A DNA stretch of 64,000 bases from Ligustrum vulgare (taxonomy: Eukaryota; Streptophyta; Magnoliopsida; Lamiales; Oleaceae). The notes beneath the pieces were generated by a model. It was not told the DNA's origin and made no database searches. It saw only the letters and a list, made by a program, of their open reading frames with translations. The stretch covers positions 23,410,859 to 23,474,858 of the forward strand of contig OY743184.1 in NCBI GenBank assembly GCA_963555705.1, given 5' to 3'. Within the stretch, counting starts at the first letter, position 1. Each line of letters begins with the position of its first letter. Made by a program: the position numbers and the translations under genes. This document shows, in pieces, positions 23,898 to 35,682 of this stretch.

Positions 23898-26800
23898 TTA
23901 CTCCGGGTTTGCAAGAGGAATGGATGACTTCTCCTTTTCATAATGATCCCCCAAGTATGGCTTCAAGCGTTGCCCATTTACTTTGAAGTTCCCCTTACTT
24001 CCATGATAAAGTTCAACCGCTCCATGTGGGAAGATTTGAGCAATGGTGAAAGGTCCCGACCATCTAGAGCGGAGTTTACCGGGGAACAATCGAAGTCTGG
24101 AGTTGTAGAGAAGTACTTGTTGCCCAACTTGGAAGTCCCGCTTCACAAGGTTCTTGTCGTGCCACCTCTTTGTCTTCTCTTTGTAAATCCGAGCATTTTC
24201 ATATGATTCAAGGCGGAATTCATCAAGCTCATTGAGCTGGAGTAATCTTTTCTCACCGGCCAACTCCATATCAAAATTCAAGACTTTTGTTGCCCAATAT
24301 GCTCGGTGCTCAAGCTCAACCAGGAGATGACATGCTTTACCAAATAGGAGTCGAAATGGAGACATACCAATGGGGGTCTTGAAGGCGGTGCGGTATGCCC
24401 ATAATGCATCATCCAATTTCTTGGACCAATCTTTCCTCGAGGCATTCACCGTCACTTCAAGGATCTTTTTCAGTTCTCTATTTGAAATTTCAACCTGCCC
24501 ACTTGTTTGCGGATGATAAGCTGTGGATATTCGATGTTTGACCCCATACTTGGTCAAAAGTGAGTCGAAGAGGCGGTTGCAAAAGTGTTTTCCTCCATCA
24601 CTAATGATAGCTCGAGGGGTGCCATAACGAGTAAAAATATTTTTCTTCAAAAATTTCACCACCACTCGAGCATCATTTGTGGGGAGTGCCAGCTTCCACC
24701 CACTTGGACACATAGTCTACTGCAACTAGAATGTATTGATTAGAAAAGGACGATGGAAAAGGTCCCATAAAATCAATACCCCAAACATCGAATATCTCCA
24801 CCTCTAAAATAGAATTTAAGGGCATTTCATTTCGGTTAGAGATATTACCCAATCGTTGGCATCGGTCACATTTGGACACAAGTGTGTGAGCATCCTTGAA
24901 TAAAGTGGGCCAATAAAATCCCGATTGAAGAACCTCTGATACAGTTTTCACGGCACCAAAATGGCCTCCATAAGGCGATGAGTGACATTGTTCAAGAATC
25001 TTCTCCATCTCCTCCTCGGGCACACACCTTCTCATGATTTGATCCGGACCCCTTTTGAACAACAACGGGTCATCCCAAAAATAATGCTTGATATCCGCAA
25101 AGAACTTCTTCCTTTGTTGATACGAGCGATCCGGGGGAGTGATGCCACTTGCCAGAAAATTCACATGGTCCGCATACCATGGCACACTAGCAGCTTGTAG
25201 AAGATCCATGATTTGGAAAATTTGCTCATCCGGGAATACCTCACTTATCTCTTCATCCAAAATTTCCTCGGTTTGCTCAAGTCTAGACAAGTGATCGGCT
25301 ACAAGATTTTCCGTCCCCTTCTTATCACGAATCTCCAAATCAAACTCTTGGAGGAGAAGAACCCATCTAATTAACCGCGGCTTGGCATCCTTCTTTGCCA
25401 ACAAATACTTGAGGGCCGAGTGGTCGGTATACACAATCACCTTGGAGCCAATAAGATATGACCGAAACTTATCAAAGGCAAAGACCACCGCTAGCATTTC
25501 CTTCTCGGTAGTAGCATAATTCAATTGAGCATCGGTTAAAGTTCTACTAGCATAGTAGATGACATGCAAGAGTTTGTCCTTCCTTTGCCCCAAAATCGCC
25601 CCCACGGAGAAATCACTTGCATCACACATAAGCTCGAAGGGAAAACTCCAATCCGGAGCCACAATAATAGGTGCCGTGATGAGTTTCTCTTTAAGAGTGT
25701 TAAAAGCTTGAAGACACTCTTTAGAGAAATCATATGTTGCACTCTTCTCAAGTAATGAACACAGTGGCTTCGTGATTTTTGAGAAATCTTTGATAAACCT
25801 TCTATAAAATCCTGCATGCCCCAAGAAGCTTCTTATACCTTTTACCGAGGTTGGGGGAGGTAATTTTTCGATAACTTGAATTTTTGCCTTATCAACCTCA
25901 ATCCCCTCACTTGAAATTCGGTGCCCAAGAACTATCCCCTCTCGAACCATGAAATGACATTTTTCCCAATTCAAAACCAAATTGGTATCCTCACATCTTT
26001 TTAGCACCATCTTCAAATTATTCAAACAATTATCAAATGAAGTACCAAAAACTGAGAAGTCATCCATAAATACCTCGATAAATTTCTCCACCATGTCGGA
26101 GAAGATAGCCATCATGCACCGTTGGAAAGTGGCGGGGGCATTGCAAAGACCGAAGGGCATCCTCCTATATGCAAAAGTTCCATATGGGCATGTGAATGTT
26201 GTCTTTTCTTGATCCTCCGGGGCTATAGAAATTTGATTATAGCCCGAATACCCATCTAGAAAGCAATAATGAGAGTGACCCGCCAATCGCTCAAGCATTT
26301 GATCGATGAATGGAAGGGGGAAATGATCCTTCCTAGTAGCATTGTTGAGCTTGCAATAATCAATGCAAACTCTCCACCCCGTCACTGGCCTCGTTGGAAT
26401 AAGTTCATTATTATCATTCTCTACCACCGTGACACCTCCTTTCTTCGGCACAACTTGCACCGGGCTCACCCATGCACTATCCGAGATTGGATATATAATA
26501 CTCGCATCAAGCCAATTCACCATTTCGGCTCTTACCACTTCCTTCATGTTCGGATTTAACCGACGTTGATGCTCCACCGAAGGTTTAAATTCACCTTCCA
26601 TAAGAATTTTGTGCATGCATAATGAAGGGAAAATACCTCGAATATCCGAGATGGTCCATCCAATAGCCTCCTTGTGCTCCCTCAATACCCGAAGCAATTT
26701 ATCTTCCTCCTCTTCATTCAATAAATTAGAAATAATGACCGGAAGGGTAGAAGATTCCCCCAAGTAAGCATACCTCAAATGAGAAGGAAGAGGCTTTTGC

Positions 26801-29320
26801 TCGAGTGTAGGTGCCTTCTCGAGAGATGGTAGGGGTGGTGAAGAACTCTTTTTCAACTCCTCAAAGTAGGGGGCCCTCTTGTGTTGATATTGTGGTGATG
26901 CTTCCAAATAATGAGCCATTTTTTCAACTTCATGATCATCATCCTCAATAGTCAAAGAGTGGGCAATGCAAGACTCCAATGGATCTTTAGAAATCCCACG
27001 GTTGAAGGAGTTTACCACTAGATGATCAATTACATCCACCCAAAAGCATGAATTTGACTCCGAAGGATATTTAATGGCCTTCAACACATTGAAGGTGACT
27101 TGCTCATCTTGCACCCTCAACATTAATTTCCCTTCTTGCACATCAATAAGTACTCTCCCGGTTGCTAGAAATGGCCTTCCCAAAATGATTGGAATGTCAT
27201 GATCTTCCTCCATGTCTAGAATAATGAAGTCCGCCGGAAAGATGAATTTATCCACTTTCACAAGAACATCCTCAATGATCCCCCGAGGATATTTAATGGA
27301 CCTATCCGCCAATTGTAGAGACACGGTGGTTGCTTTAGCTTCCCCCAATTCCAATTTCCTGAAAATGGACAAAGGCATCAAATTAATGCTAGCACCAAGA
27401 TCACATAAAGCTTTACCAAAATTAACATCACCAATAGTGCATGGAATAGTAAAACTCCCTGGATCTTTAATTTTTGGAGGAAGCTTGTTTTGAATGATGG
27501 CACTACATTCCTCAGTTAGCATCACCGTTTCATGCTCTTCAAGCCTTCTTTTGTTGGATAGAATATCCTTCATGAACTTGGCATAGCTTGGCATTTGAGC
27601 TAATGCGTCGGCGAAAGGAATGTTGATGTGTAGCTTCTTGAACACTTCCAAAAATTTGCCAAATTGACTATCAAGCTTTTGCTTTTGCAACCTTTGAGGA
27701 AATGGAATAGGAGGCACATAAGCCTTGATCGGTGTTGGAGCCTTTGATGTGGAAGCTTCCGGTTCACTTTCCTTTGGCACTTCAACCATTTTTTCGGATG
27801 CTAGAATAGGCTCATTTTCTTCAATGGGAGCCTTGTTTGATTGAGTTGTTGGTTGTGGGGCAGTGATCTCGGGCAATTGCACCCCGCTCCTTGTTGTAAT
27901 AGCTTGCACATTCTCCCTAGGATTTGTCTCGGTGTTGCTAGGCAAAGCTCCTTGTTGCCTTTCCGAGAGAAGTTTAGCTATTTGGCCCACTTGATTCTCC
28001 AAATTTTTCAAAGAGGCATCATTGCGTTCTTGATATTGCAATTGATGATTTGCTAACTTGGTGATAGCCTCTTCCCATCCCTCTTTCTTCTCTTGTGGCT
28101 TTGGATTCAACACATTGTGATTGTTGCCATAAGATAGATTAGGATGATTTCTCCAACCGGGATTGTATGTAGGAGCATATGGATTGAACCCTTGGCGTTG
28201 GAAATTTTGAGCATAAGCAACTTGCTCGGTAGATGAAGAGTCACTTGCCACCAATGGACACATAGAGCTTTGATGATTAGCCCCACATATATCACATACC
28301 GGAGGGGCTTGAACCATGTTGACGGGCCGAGAGGTTGAAGTAGATAACCCTTCCACTTTCTTGGCTAAGGAGTCAATCTTTGACAAGACAAGTGCATAAT
28401 CATCACCCCCTCGTGCACCACTAGAACTCCTTGGTGCACTTCTATCCGGCCACATTGTACTTTGTTCACTCATGATCTCAAACAAATCATAAGCCTCCCG
28501 AATGCTCTTTGTCTTGATGGACCCATTAGAGGATGAATCCACATTTGAACGGCAAGGAGGAGTTAACCCGGCATAGAAGTGGTTGACTTGTTGCCCCAAT
28601 GTAATCCCATGATTTGGGCACTTCCTAAGCATGTCTTTGAATCTCTCCCAAGCTTCATGAAAGCTCTCCGTCTCGAATTGTTGAAATGTTGTAATATCAT
28701 GCTTGAGTTTAGCAACTCTAGATGGTGGGAAAAATTTTGTAGTGAACCTTTGGACAAACTCCACCCCAAGTCATGATACTCCCTGGAGGCAAAGTGTCAA
28801 GCCATTCTCTTGCTTTATCCTTCAAAGTATGTACAAATAACCTCATCCGGATTGCCTCTACATTCACACCCTCATAGTTGAAGTTGCTACAAATCTCTAG
28901 GAACCTCACCACATGAGCATGTGGATTTTCATCGGTCCTCCCATAGAATGAGATGGTGTTGGAGAATAAATTGATGACATCCGGCCGAAGTTGGAAATTT
29001 GGATGATTGTAGGAGGGATAGACAATGCTTGATTGATTCTCTACAATAGGAGGATTCATGAAATCCCCAAAAAGCATGTCTTCCTCATTAACAACGGGCT
29101 CTTGAGCTCTAGCCGCTTGAGGAATAAAACCGGGTGGGATTCCACCCCTTGGAGGAATTGCAGCTGGAGCATTAAGCTCGATATTAACTATTTCTCCTTC
29201 CATCCCAGTAAGAAGTTGTCTCCTAGCTTCCCGTTGTTCCCTTAACCTTCGTCGAAAAGTTCCTTCGATATCCGGATCTATTTCAACTAGATCAAGATTT
29301 CTACTTCGACGCATGCACAA
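23898..29320 (-). pseudogene. Athila gag-pol, two frameshifts
   Basis: Three adjacent open stretches cover it. The first (29320-28718) is the gag N-terminus. The second (28764-24673, 1363 codons) holds the rest of gag with a zinc knuckle CDICGANHQSSMC near codon 155. It continues with protease (DLGASINLMPLS near 452), reverse transcriptase (VFMDDFSVFG near 897), RNase H (CDASDFSVGAIL near 1046), integrase HHCC zinc finger (near 1258) and the first catalytic Asp (GIDFMGP near 1328). The third (24713-23898, 271 codons) holds the rest of the integrase core, including SDGG and the QVEISNRE glutamate, and its C-terminal part. Frame changes lie at 28718-28764 and 24673-24713. Without them the polyprotein would be full length, so these are recent lesions. 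Reverse transcription would take place in cytoplasmic particles. Confidence 0.93.
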
Positions 29321-29454
29321 TCACAACCTAGAACAACACAAGAAATTAGAAGATTTCTTACACAAAACAAAACAAAAGAAAATTTTTACAATAATAAAAG
29401 TAACCAATAGTTAAAAACTAATATCAACTAAAATGTAATTTAAATAGAAACAAT

Positions 29455-29471
29455 CCCCGGCAACGGCGCCA
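29455..29471 (-). other. Primer-binding site of the Athila element
   Basis: Minus strand TGGCGCCGTTGCCGGGG lies six bases from the 5' LTR. This sequence is usual for Athila elements and is thought to match the 3' end of tRNA-Asp (family knowledge, not checked). Confidence 0.85.
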
Positions 29472-29477
29472 AAAACT

Positions 29478-30869
29478 TGTTCGCTACAAACACACCGCAA
29501 GTGCACGAGTCGCATACAAGTGATAGTGGACTAATTGAGTCCGGTTTATCGATCCCACAAGGATTGTCTATTTCAACTACACTCTAGTATAATTAATTTT
29601 AACAAGAAACACACACAATAAAAGTTTGTTTTGGGAAACTTTTAGTACTAGAATTAAAGTTACAATTATAAATAAATAACTAGAAAAATGGTGATGAATA
29701 GATGATAAAGGAGTGTTGGGATTCTTGATTCCACTTGACCATTACCTAATTGAATTATCAACAAGCAAATAGAAATGCAATTCATTAATCATGTTAGACC
29801 CGATTTTCCAAGCTTAACCAATTACCTCTCTCGAGTGAAATCAACCCTAACTAGTGGCATTAACCTACTATATCTCTATGTCGATTAAAAACACACCAAT
29901 TGTATTAAACCTATGTGAAAATAACTCAATGGGTCATCTAGAGTTTTAGGTATATCTCTATCCTAAACAAGAACCTAGAGCAAATATTGTATCGATCTAG
30001 AATACACAACAATTTCTCAATAATTGCACATTCCATGAAACCTAAGCATAAATGTGGCCACAATAAATGCTAGTCAATAAATACAACAATAAATGCACAA
30101 GATAATAAAAAGCTTAAATTCTTAATACAAGCATTAAAATCAACTAAGCTAGGTCAAGTTTCATCAACATCCCAACACAAAATAGTTTAGCCCATAGTGA
30201 AATAACAATAAAACTCAAGAATTAAATACATCATTTCAACTATGAAGTAAAATAAATAGAGAAATATGAAGATTAAGCAAAAACACTTCCCTTCACCAAT
30301 GATTCTTGCTTCAAAATATCACTATTCTTCCACAATAATGTTGGTATTTCTCCCCTTAATCAATATTCATCAACTAAACTATACAAAATCAAGAGAAATT
30401 ACAAGAGGAAATTGAATGAAAATGAAGCACAAAAGAGAGAAAAGAAAAGCTAGGGTTTTTTCTTGCTTCCAAAGAGGGAAAAGTCCTTCAAATTTTTTCC
30501 AAAACTACCTCAAAAACACCCAAAATTCGTAAGATCCACGTCCTTCAGCATCTGGGCCGAATCGGGTCGCACCGGGTCGGCCCAGATTTTCGCTTCATTT
30601 TATGACCACGCGATCGCGTGGTTGACTTGCTCGCGATCGCGTGGTTGCAGCTTGGTCCTCTAATTTTGACTCTTTGATGGATTTGACTCTTTTCTCCTCA
30701 ATTTCTTCAAGTATTCATCCATTTAGCTTCTTTCTTGTATTTTCTCCATGAAGTTGATTGGTAAACCTATTTAACCACAAAATATGCACAATTAAGTAGG
30801 TATTTGTCCAAATTACTCAAAAAGTATTACCAAAAATATATGAAATATGCATGTAAAATGCACTCAACA
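29478..30869 (-). repeat. 5' LTR of the Athila element
   Basis: 1392 bases, with a perfect 16-bp palindrome CCACGCGATCGCGTGG at 30606-30621 and a partial copy at 30630-30644. Confidence 0.93.
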
Positions 30870-31448
30870 GTCGTTTAGACTTATAGTTACATGTTATGAT
30901 GAAATTCTAAGTCCCATTCTACCGTGGTGCCGTGTGAGAATTGATGAATAAGGCCGATGTTTATATATACATAGATTTTAAAAAATAAACATCAATGTCG
31001 TTAATGGTGACTAAGGAGCGCAGCTATTGCTGTATTATAGGAGTGCAAGTAAAGCAGTGTAAATGCGTGTTTATACTTGAAAAGAAGAAAAATGATTAGA
31101 ATTGGAATTTATATTTATGATTTAAAATCTTTGTCTAATAGGAAATGAGATAAAATGTATGTTAAATAACATTTTTGTACATTTCACATTTATAATTTTA
31201 GATTTTAATTTTTTGGTAAGATGAATATCCACTAAGTTACAAGTGTATATATATATATAGCCTGGTTCTTGGTTTTGGTTCTAGAAAGAGAACCAGAACC
31301 AGAACCGAAACCAAATGGTTCTTGATTCTAAGAACCAAACCATTATTTTTTTTATGTAGAACCAAACCAAACCGCCAAACCACTTGGTTTGGTTTGGTTC
31401 TTGTTTGGTCTGGTCTAGTTTGATTATTTTGTCCACCCTATCACCAAG

Positions 31449-31849
31449 TACTTGATGCATAATTTAGAAGTATGGACTAAAGGATTTAGGTTTGAATTTC
31501 TCCAATTTTATAAAGGAAATTTCAGTCGAGTTTAGAAATGATTACGTTTGTAAATCCTTTCAGAAAGATTCTGCCAAGTTTGGGTTTGTGCTCAACATTT
31601 TGGAATTGACACTGCGTTTCTATGTTTTGGATCATAAGGTTTTATTCTTGACCAATCTTCTTGATTTTTAGTTTAAGCATTGAAATGATTGATATTTATA
31701 TCGTGGATTCGATATCAGTATAGATCCTTGAAAGGTTGGAAATAAAAGGTCAATGAATGAGTTTATAAGTTGGACAATGTCGGATAATTGATTGAGTTTT
31801 ACACAATAGCTATCAAGCGTCTTTTCGCATAGCTTCGTATGAGGTACAT
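31449..31849 (+). other. Outer chromovirus remnant right of the hAT-like element
   Basis: About 400 bases without an open frame. It continues into the integrase remnant. Confidence 0.45.
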
Positions 31850-32820
31850 ATATATGTTAGAGAGGTTGTCCAGTTTCGTGGATTGCTAGTGTCCATTTTT
31901 CAGATAAAGATCCGAGGATTTTCCCTTGAGATTTTGGAAAAGTTTACATGTGGCAATGGGTAGTAAATTAAATTTTAGTACTGCCTACCATCCCCAGACA
32001 GACGGGAAATCTGAACGCACTATTTAGACACTGGAGGATATGCTTAGAGCCAGTGTGCTAGACTTCAGTGGTAGGTGGGAGATTCATCTACCATTGGTGG
32101 AATTTGCCTACAATAATAGTTTCCAGGCTACAATTGGTATGGCACCCTATGAAGCATTGTATGGACGACGATGTCGATCATCAATCTATTGGGATGAGGT
32201 TGGTGAGAAGAAGTTATTGGGACCAGAACTTATTGAAAGAACAATTGATGCTATCGAGAAGATCAGATTACGGATTAAAGCTGCCCAATATGGATTAAAG
32301 CTGCCCGAGACAGACAGAAAAGCTATGTCGATCAAAGAATAAAAGACTTAATGTTTGAGATTAGAGAGAAAGTGTTTTTGAAAGTAGCTCCTATGAAGGG
32401 TACCTTTCGTTTCGGCAAGAGGGAGAAATTAAGGCCTCGTTTCATCGGACCATTTGCAATAATAGAGAAAGTGGGTAATGTGACTTATCGTTTGACTTTG
32501 CCACTAGAACTTGCAGTTGTTCACAATGTTTTCATGTTCACAATGTTTTCATGTTTCCCTATTGAGAAAGTATGTTCATGATCCTAATCATGTGGGGAAT
32601 TATCAGTCTATTGCAGTTCAGAAAAATTTGTCTTATGAAGAGGCACTTATGTGCATAGTAGAGAGAAAAGTCCATGTCTTAAGAAACAAAGAGATTCATT
32701 TAGACAAAGTTCAGTGGGGTAAATATAATAGTGATGAGCTACTTGGGAAAAAGAAGAGGAGATCCTAGCCAAATATCCAGAATTAATAGATCGAGTAAGT
32801 TTAATTTCGAGGACGAAATT
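31850..32820 (+). pseudogene. Chromovirus integrase end and C-terminal tail, broken
   Basis: Frames at 31850-32030 show a damaged integrase core (the AYHPQTDGKSERT region is readable near 31981, followed by an in-frame stop). The frame 32040-32342 continues with FAYNNSFQATIGMAPYEALYGRRCRS, the usual gypsy integrase stretch. Later frames give a GPFAIIEKVGNVTYRLTLP segment and a tail (LSYEEALMCIVERKVHVLRNKEI) like Tekay/Del chromoviruses. Several frameshifts and a small internal duplication (around 32520-32550) break it. No upstream reverse transcriptase is present. Confidence 0.85.
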
Positions 32821-32839
32821 ATTTTAAGGGGGGTAAGGT

Positions 32840-35188
32840 TGTAACGATCAAGAATTTTTACGCATTAAATAATTATTTTAAAACTATGAAACGAGCCGCT
32901 GCGATCTCACCCATTTTTAAGTTAACGTCACTACGTGTTCGTCTAGCCAAGTCGAGAAATATCGAGTTCATTCGATTTTAAATTAAATTCCGAACTTCCA
33001 AAATTTTATTATTTTATTTATTTATTTAAATTATTATTTTCAAAATCGTTTTAAATTCCAAATTTCGTCAATCTCATTTTATCAGTTTCATTCTTCCGAC
33101 CCAGTTGAATTCGAGTACGATTTTCCTTGAATTACGTGCATTGCTTGTAAAGGTCTCATACTACCAACCCCTATCTTCATCAATCCCATCCAATTCCATA
33201 CCCTAGCCCTCACTTCACCCCAACCCATTCCATTATACATCATCAAGCTTCCTCACTCTCAACACAACCCCAATTCTAATTTCTAGCAACCAACCAGCCT
33301 CCACTCCATTCTGTCGACACAGCTCACAACTCTGTTCCAGCAGCCACCACCACACGCCGGCAACCAACTCCAAACTGGCTACCACTCACCACCAAGCTTC
33401 CAACCTAGCATCCATCACCACTGTCATCGCTATTGAACAACCACCACCTTCAACTCAGCTTCGCCACCTCCATCACTCTCAATCAGAACCACTAACACCA
33501 CCACCCCAACACTAAACCGCCATCATCATCACCTCCACTCACCCAACTTCAGCTCGAGACCACCACTTCCCACTTCAAATCCTCAACCAATCAAACCCCA
33601 AATCAAGAACAAAACAAGAAAACTCGTTACTTACCTTCATCGCCGGCTGTTTGGACGGATTTTCGCCGGTACATCACAACCCAAGTCTCGGTCCCTATAC
33701 CCAAAATCTAGCCGAAATCCATTATTTTCTTCAACCACCCACGCTCACTCCTTCACCGCCTTCCCTCGACGACGGTGCCACCGCTGGTGTGGCCAACGTC
33801 GTCGATCGGAGAGGGCGGGGTCCGCCCTCCCTCGCTCTCTGTCTTCTCTCTCTCTCTCTAATAAGTTAGAGAGAGTGTGAGATAGATAGATATGTGTATA
33901 TATTATATTTTTAATTTCAAAAAATTTACTTTTAGGCCCCCAAGTTTTAAATTCGTTTAAATCAGTCCTTTTAATTTTGAACTTATCATTTCAGTCCTTA
34001 AGTTTTCAAATGATTTTAATCAGCCCTTCATTTTTAAAATCTATTATTTCAGCCATATAGTTTAATATTCGTTTTGAGTTTCAACTCAACTTTTGAAAAG
34101 TATTCATTTTAGTCCATAAACTTTCAAAGTACTCATTTTAGTCCCTCAACTTTCAAAATTTATATTTTAGTCCCTCAAATTTCAAAGTATTCATTTGAGT
34201 CCCCCAACTTTCAAATCATCAATTTCAGTCCCCAAATTGTAATTTATCATGTTAAACTATAAATTTCAAATGGCTAATTCAACTTATTTTTCTAATTGGC
34301 TAGACGAGGCGTACGGAGAATTTAAAGATTGCAGTCGTTTCCCACTCAACTCTGCACTCGTCAAATTTAAGGTAGACTCGCCCCTATTAATTGATTTAAA
34401 TTATGATTGCATGTGAATGTGTATGTTATGTGACTTATGTGAAAGTCATTTTTATGAAAAGAGACGAGAATGTATTTCTTCAGAAATATTTATGTTGAGA
34501 TGAGAATATATTTCTTATGAAATATTTATATTGTTATGCTTGTCATAACTTATGTGCTTTTATGTATGAGAAAGAAAGAAGAGAATATCTTGCAAGATAA
34601 ATGATGATGTTATGCATAACTTATGTGCCTTATGTGCACGAGAAAAAGAGCAACACATACCCTATGATTTTAAAGAGCCTATGATTTTTCAAAGAGAAGC
34701 CATGTGCTTTAATGCACGAGAAGAGCAACCCACACTCTATGATTTCTAAAGAGCCTGCATTTACGTGTTCAATTATATTGTAGATTAATTAATGGGCGAT
34801 GATTCTACTGAGTATTTCTATGAAATGCTCGTGTCTATTTTAACAATATTGCAGATTTCGGAGAGGGTGGCAAGTGATGGATGATTGTGGCAATAGTCGT
34901 TAAATAGTTGAAAATCTTATTTTAATGATCCGTATTTCCAAACATTGGATAATTTTGAGAAGTTCAGTTAGTTTAGAAATTATGACACTGACAATTGTTT
35001 TACATTATTAATGGCTTGATTTATTATTTCGAATTGTTTCATAAAGGTTTTAAACTTTATCGACAATTACAGTTTATTTAATGTTGCCAAAATTGAATTT
35101 CAGTTATATCTTCCGCTAAAATATTATATTAAAGGTTAGATCAGACAACGACGTGGTGAACCGGGTATTTAGAACTCGGGGCGCTACA
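32840..35188 (+). repeat. 3' LTR of the outer chromovirus, complete
   Basis: 2349 bases from TGTAACGATC to GGCGCTACA, preceded by the polypurine tract TTAAGGGGGGTAAGG (32824-32838). It is the full version of the LTR truncated at 1646. Recurrent CAGCCCTT..GTTTT blocks lie at 33930-34230. Confidence 0.9.
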
Positions 35189-35214
35189 AAATAGAAGAGA
35201 TTGATTTTGTTAAA

Positions 35215-35673
35215 GAGTAAATATATAGACACCACATTTTAATTGCAATTAAGATCCCTAACTTTTCCTTATTTTTATATTACCCCTCCAAGTTTTTTTT
35301 TTTTATAATTTTTTTATCATCAACTTTTATTAATTTTTACATCTTGTCTTTAAAGACGATTTTCGTTAAAAATATTTGTTACGAGTGCGAAAAATATTTA
35401 TTTATCTCTCATACGTTTAAATAATCAACATAAATAACTAATACAAAAATTAAATAAAATATTTGCACATCTTTTCAGTGCAAAATAGCAGAATATTTGA
35501 AAAGAAATCTTGGTTAGAAACAAAATATATTAATTAATTGAATGTTATGAATAATAATGTAATTAAAAAAAAGTTGAGGACATAAAAGTAAAAGTAAAAA
35601 AATAATGAAGATCTTTCTTGCAATTAAAATGTGGTGTAGATATAAAAAAAGTGTGGTGTGAATATAATTACCC
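35215..35673. mobile_element. Mutator-type MITE, 459 bp
   Basis: The perfect 9-bp duplication TTTGTTAAA (35206-35214 and 35674-35682) flanks imperfect inverted ends: left GAGTAAATATATAGACACCA, and right, when complemented, GGGTAATTATATTCACACCA. A nested inverted TTGCAATTAA/ACACCACA segment follows on each side. There is no ORF. A 9-bp duplication and G-starting ends are usual for Mutator-derived MITEs. Confidence 0.85.
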
Positions 35674-35682
35674 TTTGTTAAA

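Larger units (their letters stand above)
20613..30869 (-). mobile_element. Athila-type Ty3/gypsy retrotransposon, young, 10.3 kb
   Basis: LTRs 20613-22081 and 29478-30869 begin TGTTCGCTAC and end GCACTCAACA as written on the plus strand. They are flanked by a perfect 5-bp duplication, GTCGT (20608-20612 and 30870-30874). The primer-binding site and the polypurine tract both give minus orientation. A gag-pol region lies at 23898-29320, broken by two frameshifts. The reverse transcriptase carries the VFMDDFSVFG variant typical of Athila. About 10 substitutions separate the LTRs by eye (under 1%), plus one 77-bp indel, so insertion was recent. No env-like ORF is present between integrase and the 3' LTR. 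Confidence 0.95.
20227..31440. mobile_element. hAT-like non-autonomous element, split by the Athila insertion
   Basis: Left end TAGGGATGGAC and right end GTCCACCCTA are inverted repeats (one-base indel). Flanks are ATACCAAG (20219-20226) and TCACCAAG (31441-31448), six of eight bases the same, fitting a decayed 8-bp hAT duplication. Removing 20608-30869 leaves about 950 bases with no ORF, full of GGTTTGGTTC and GAACCAAACC blocks near both ends. Confidence 0.7.
1646..35188 (+). mobile_element. Outer Ty3/gypsy chromovirus (Tekay-like), degraded host of four later insertions
   Basis: The two LTRs (1646-3453 and 32840-35188) are direct repeats that both end in the same GGCGCTACA context. After subtracting the CACTA (4195-15143), the small LTR element (15282-18299) and the hAT-like element with its passenger (20227-31440), the internal part is only about 4.2 kb. 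The only recognisable coding sequence is the integrase end and C-terminal tail at 31850-32820. That tail resembles Tekay/Del chromoviruses, followed by the usual polypurine tract and a TGTAAC LTR start. The LTRs differ by roughly 5% over a stretch compared by eye, so this is the oldest layer. It looks like a non-autonomous or heavily deleted derivative. Confidence 0.8.

Noticed and set aside
24982..28776. Many plus-strand frames of 60-96 codons
   Set aside because: They lie opposite the long Athila gag-pol reading frame and have no motif of their own.
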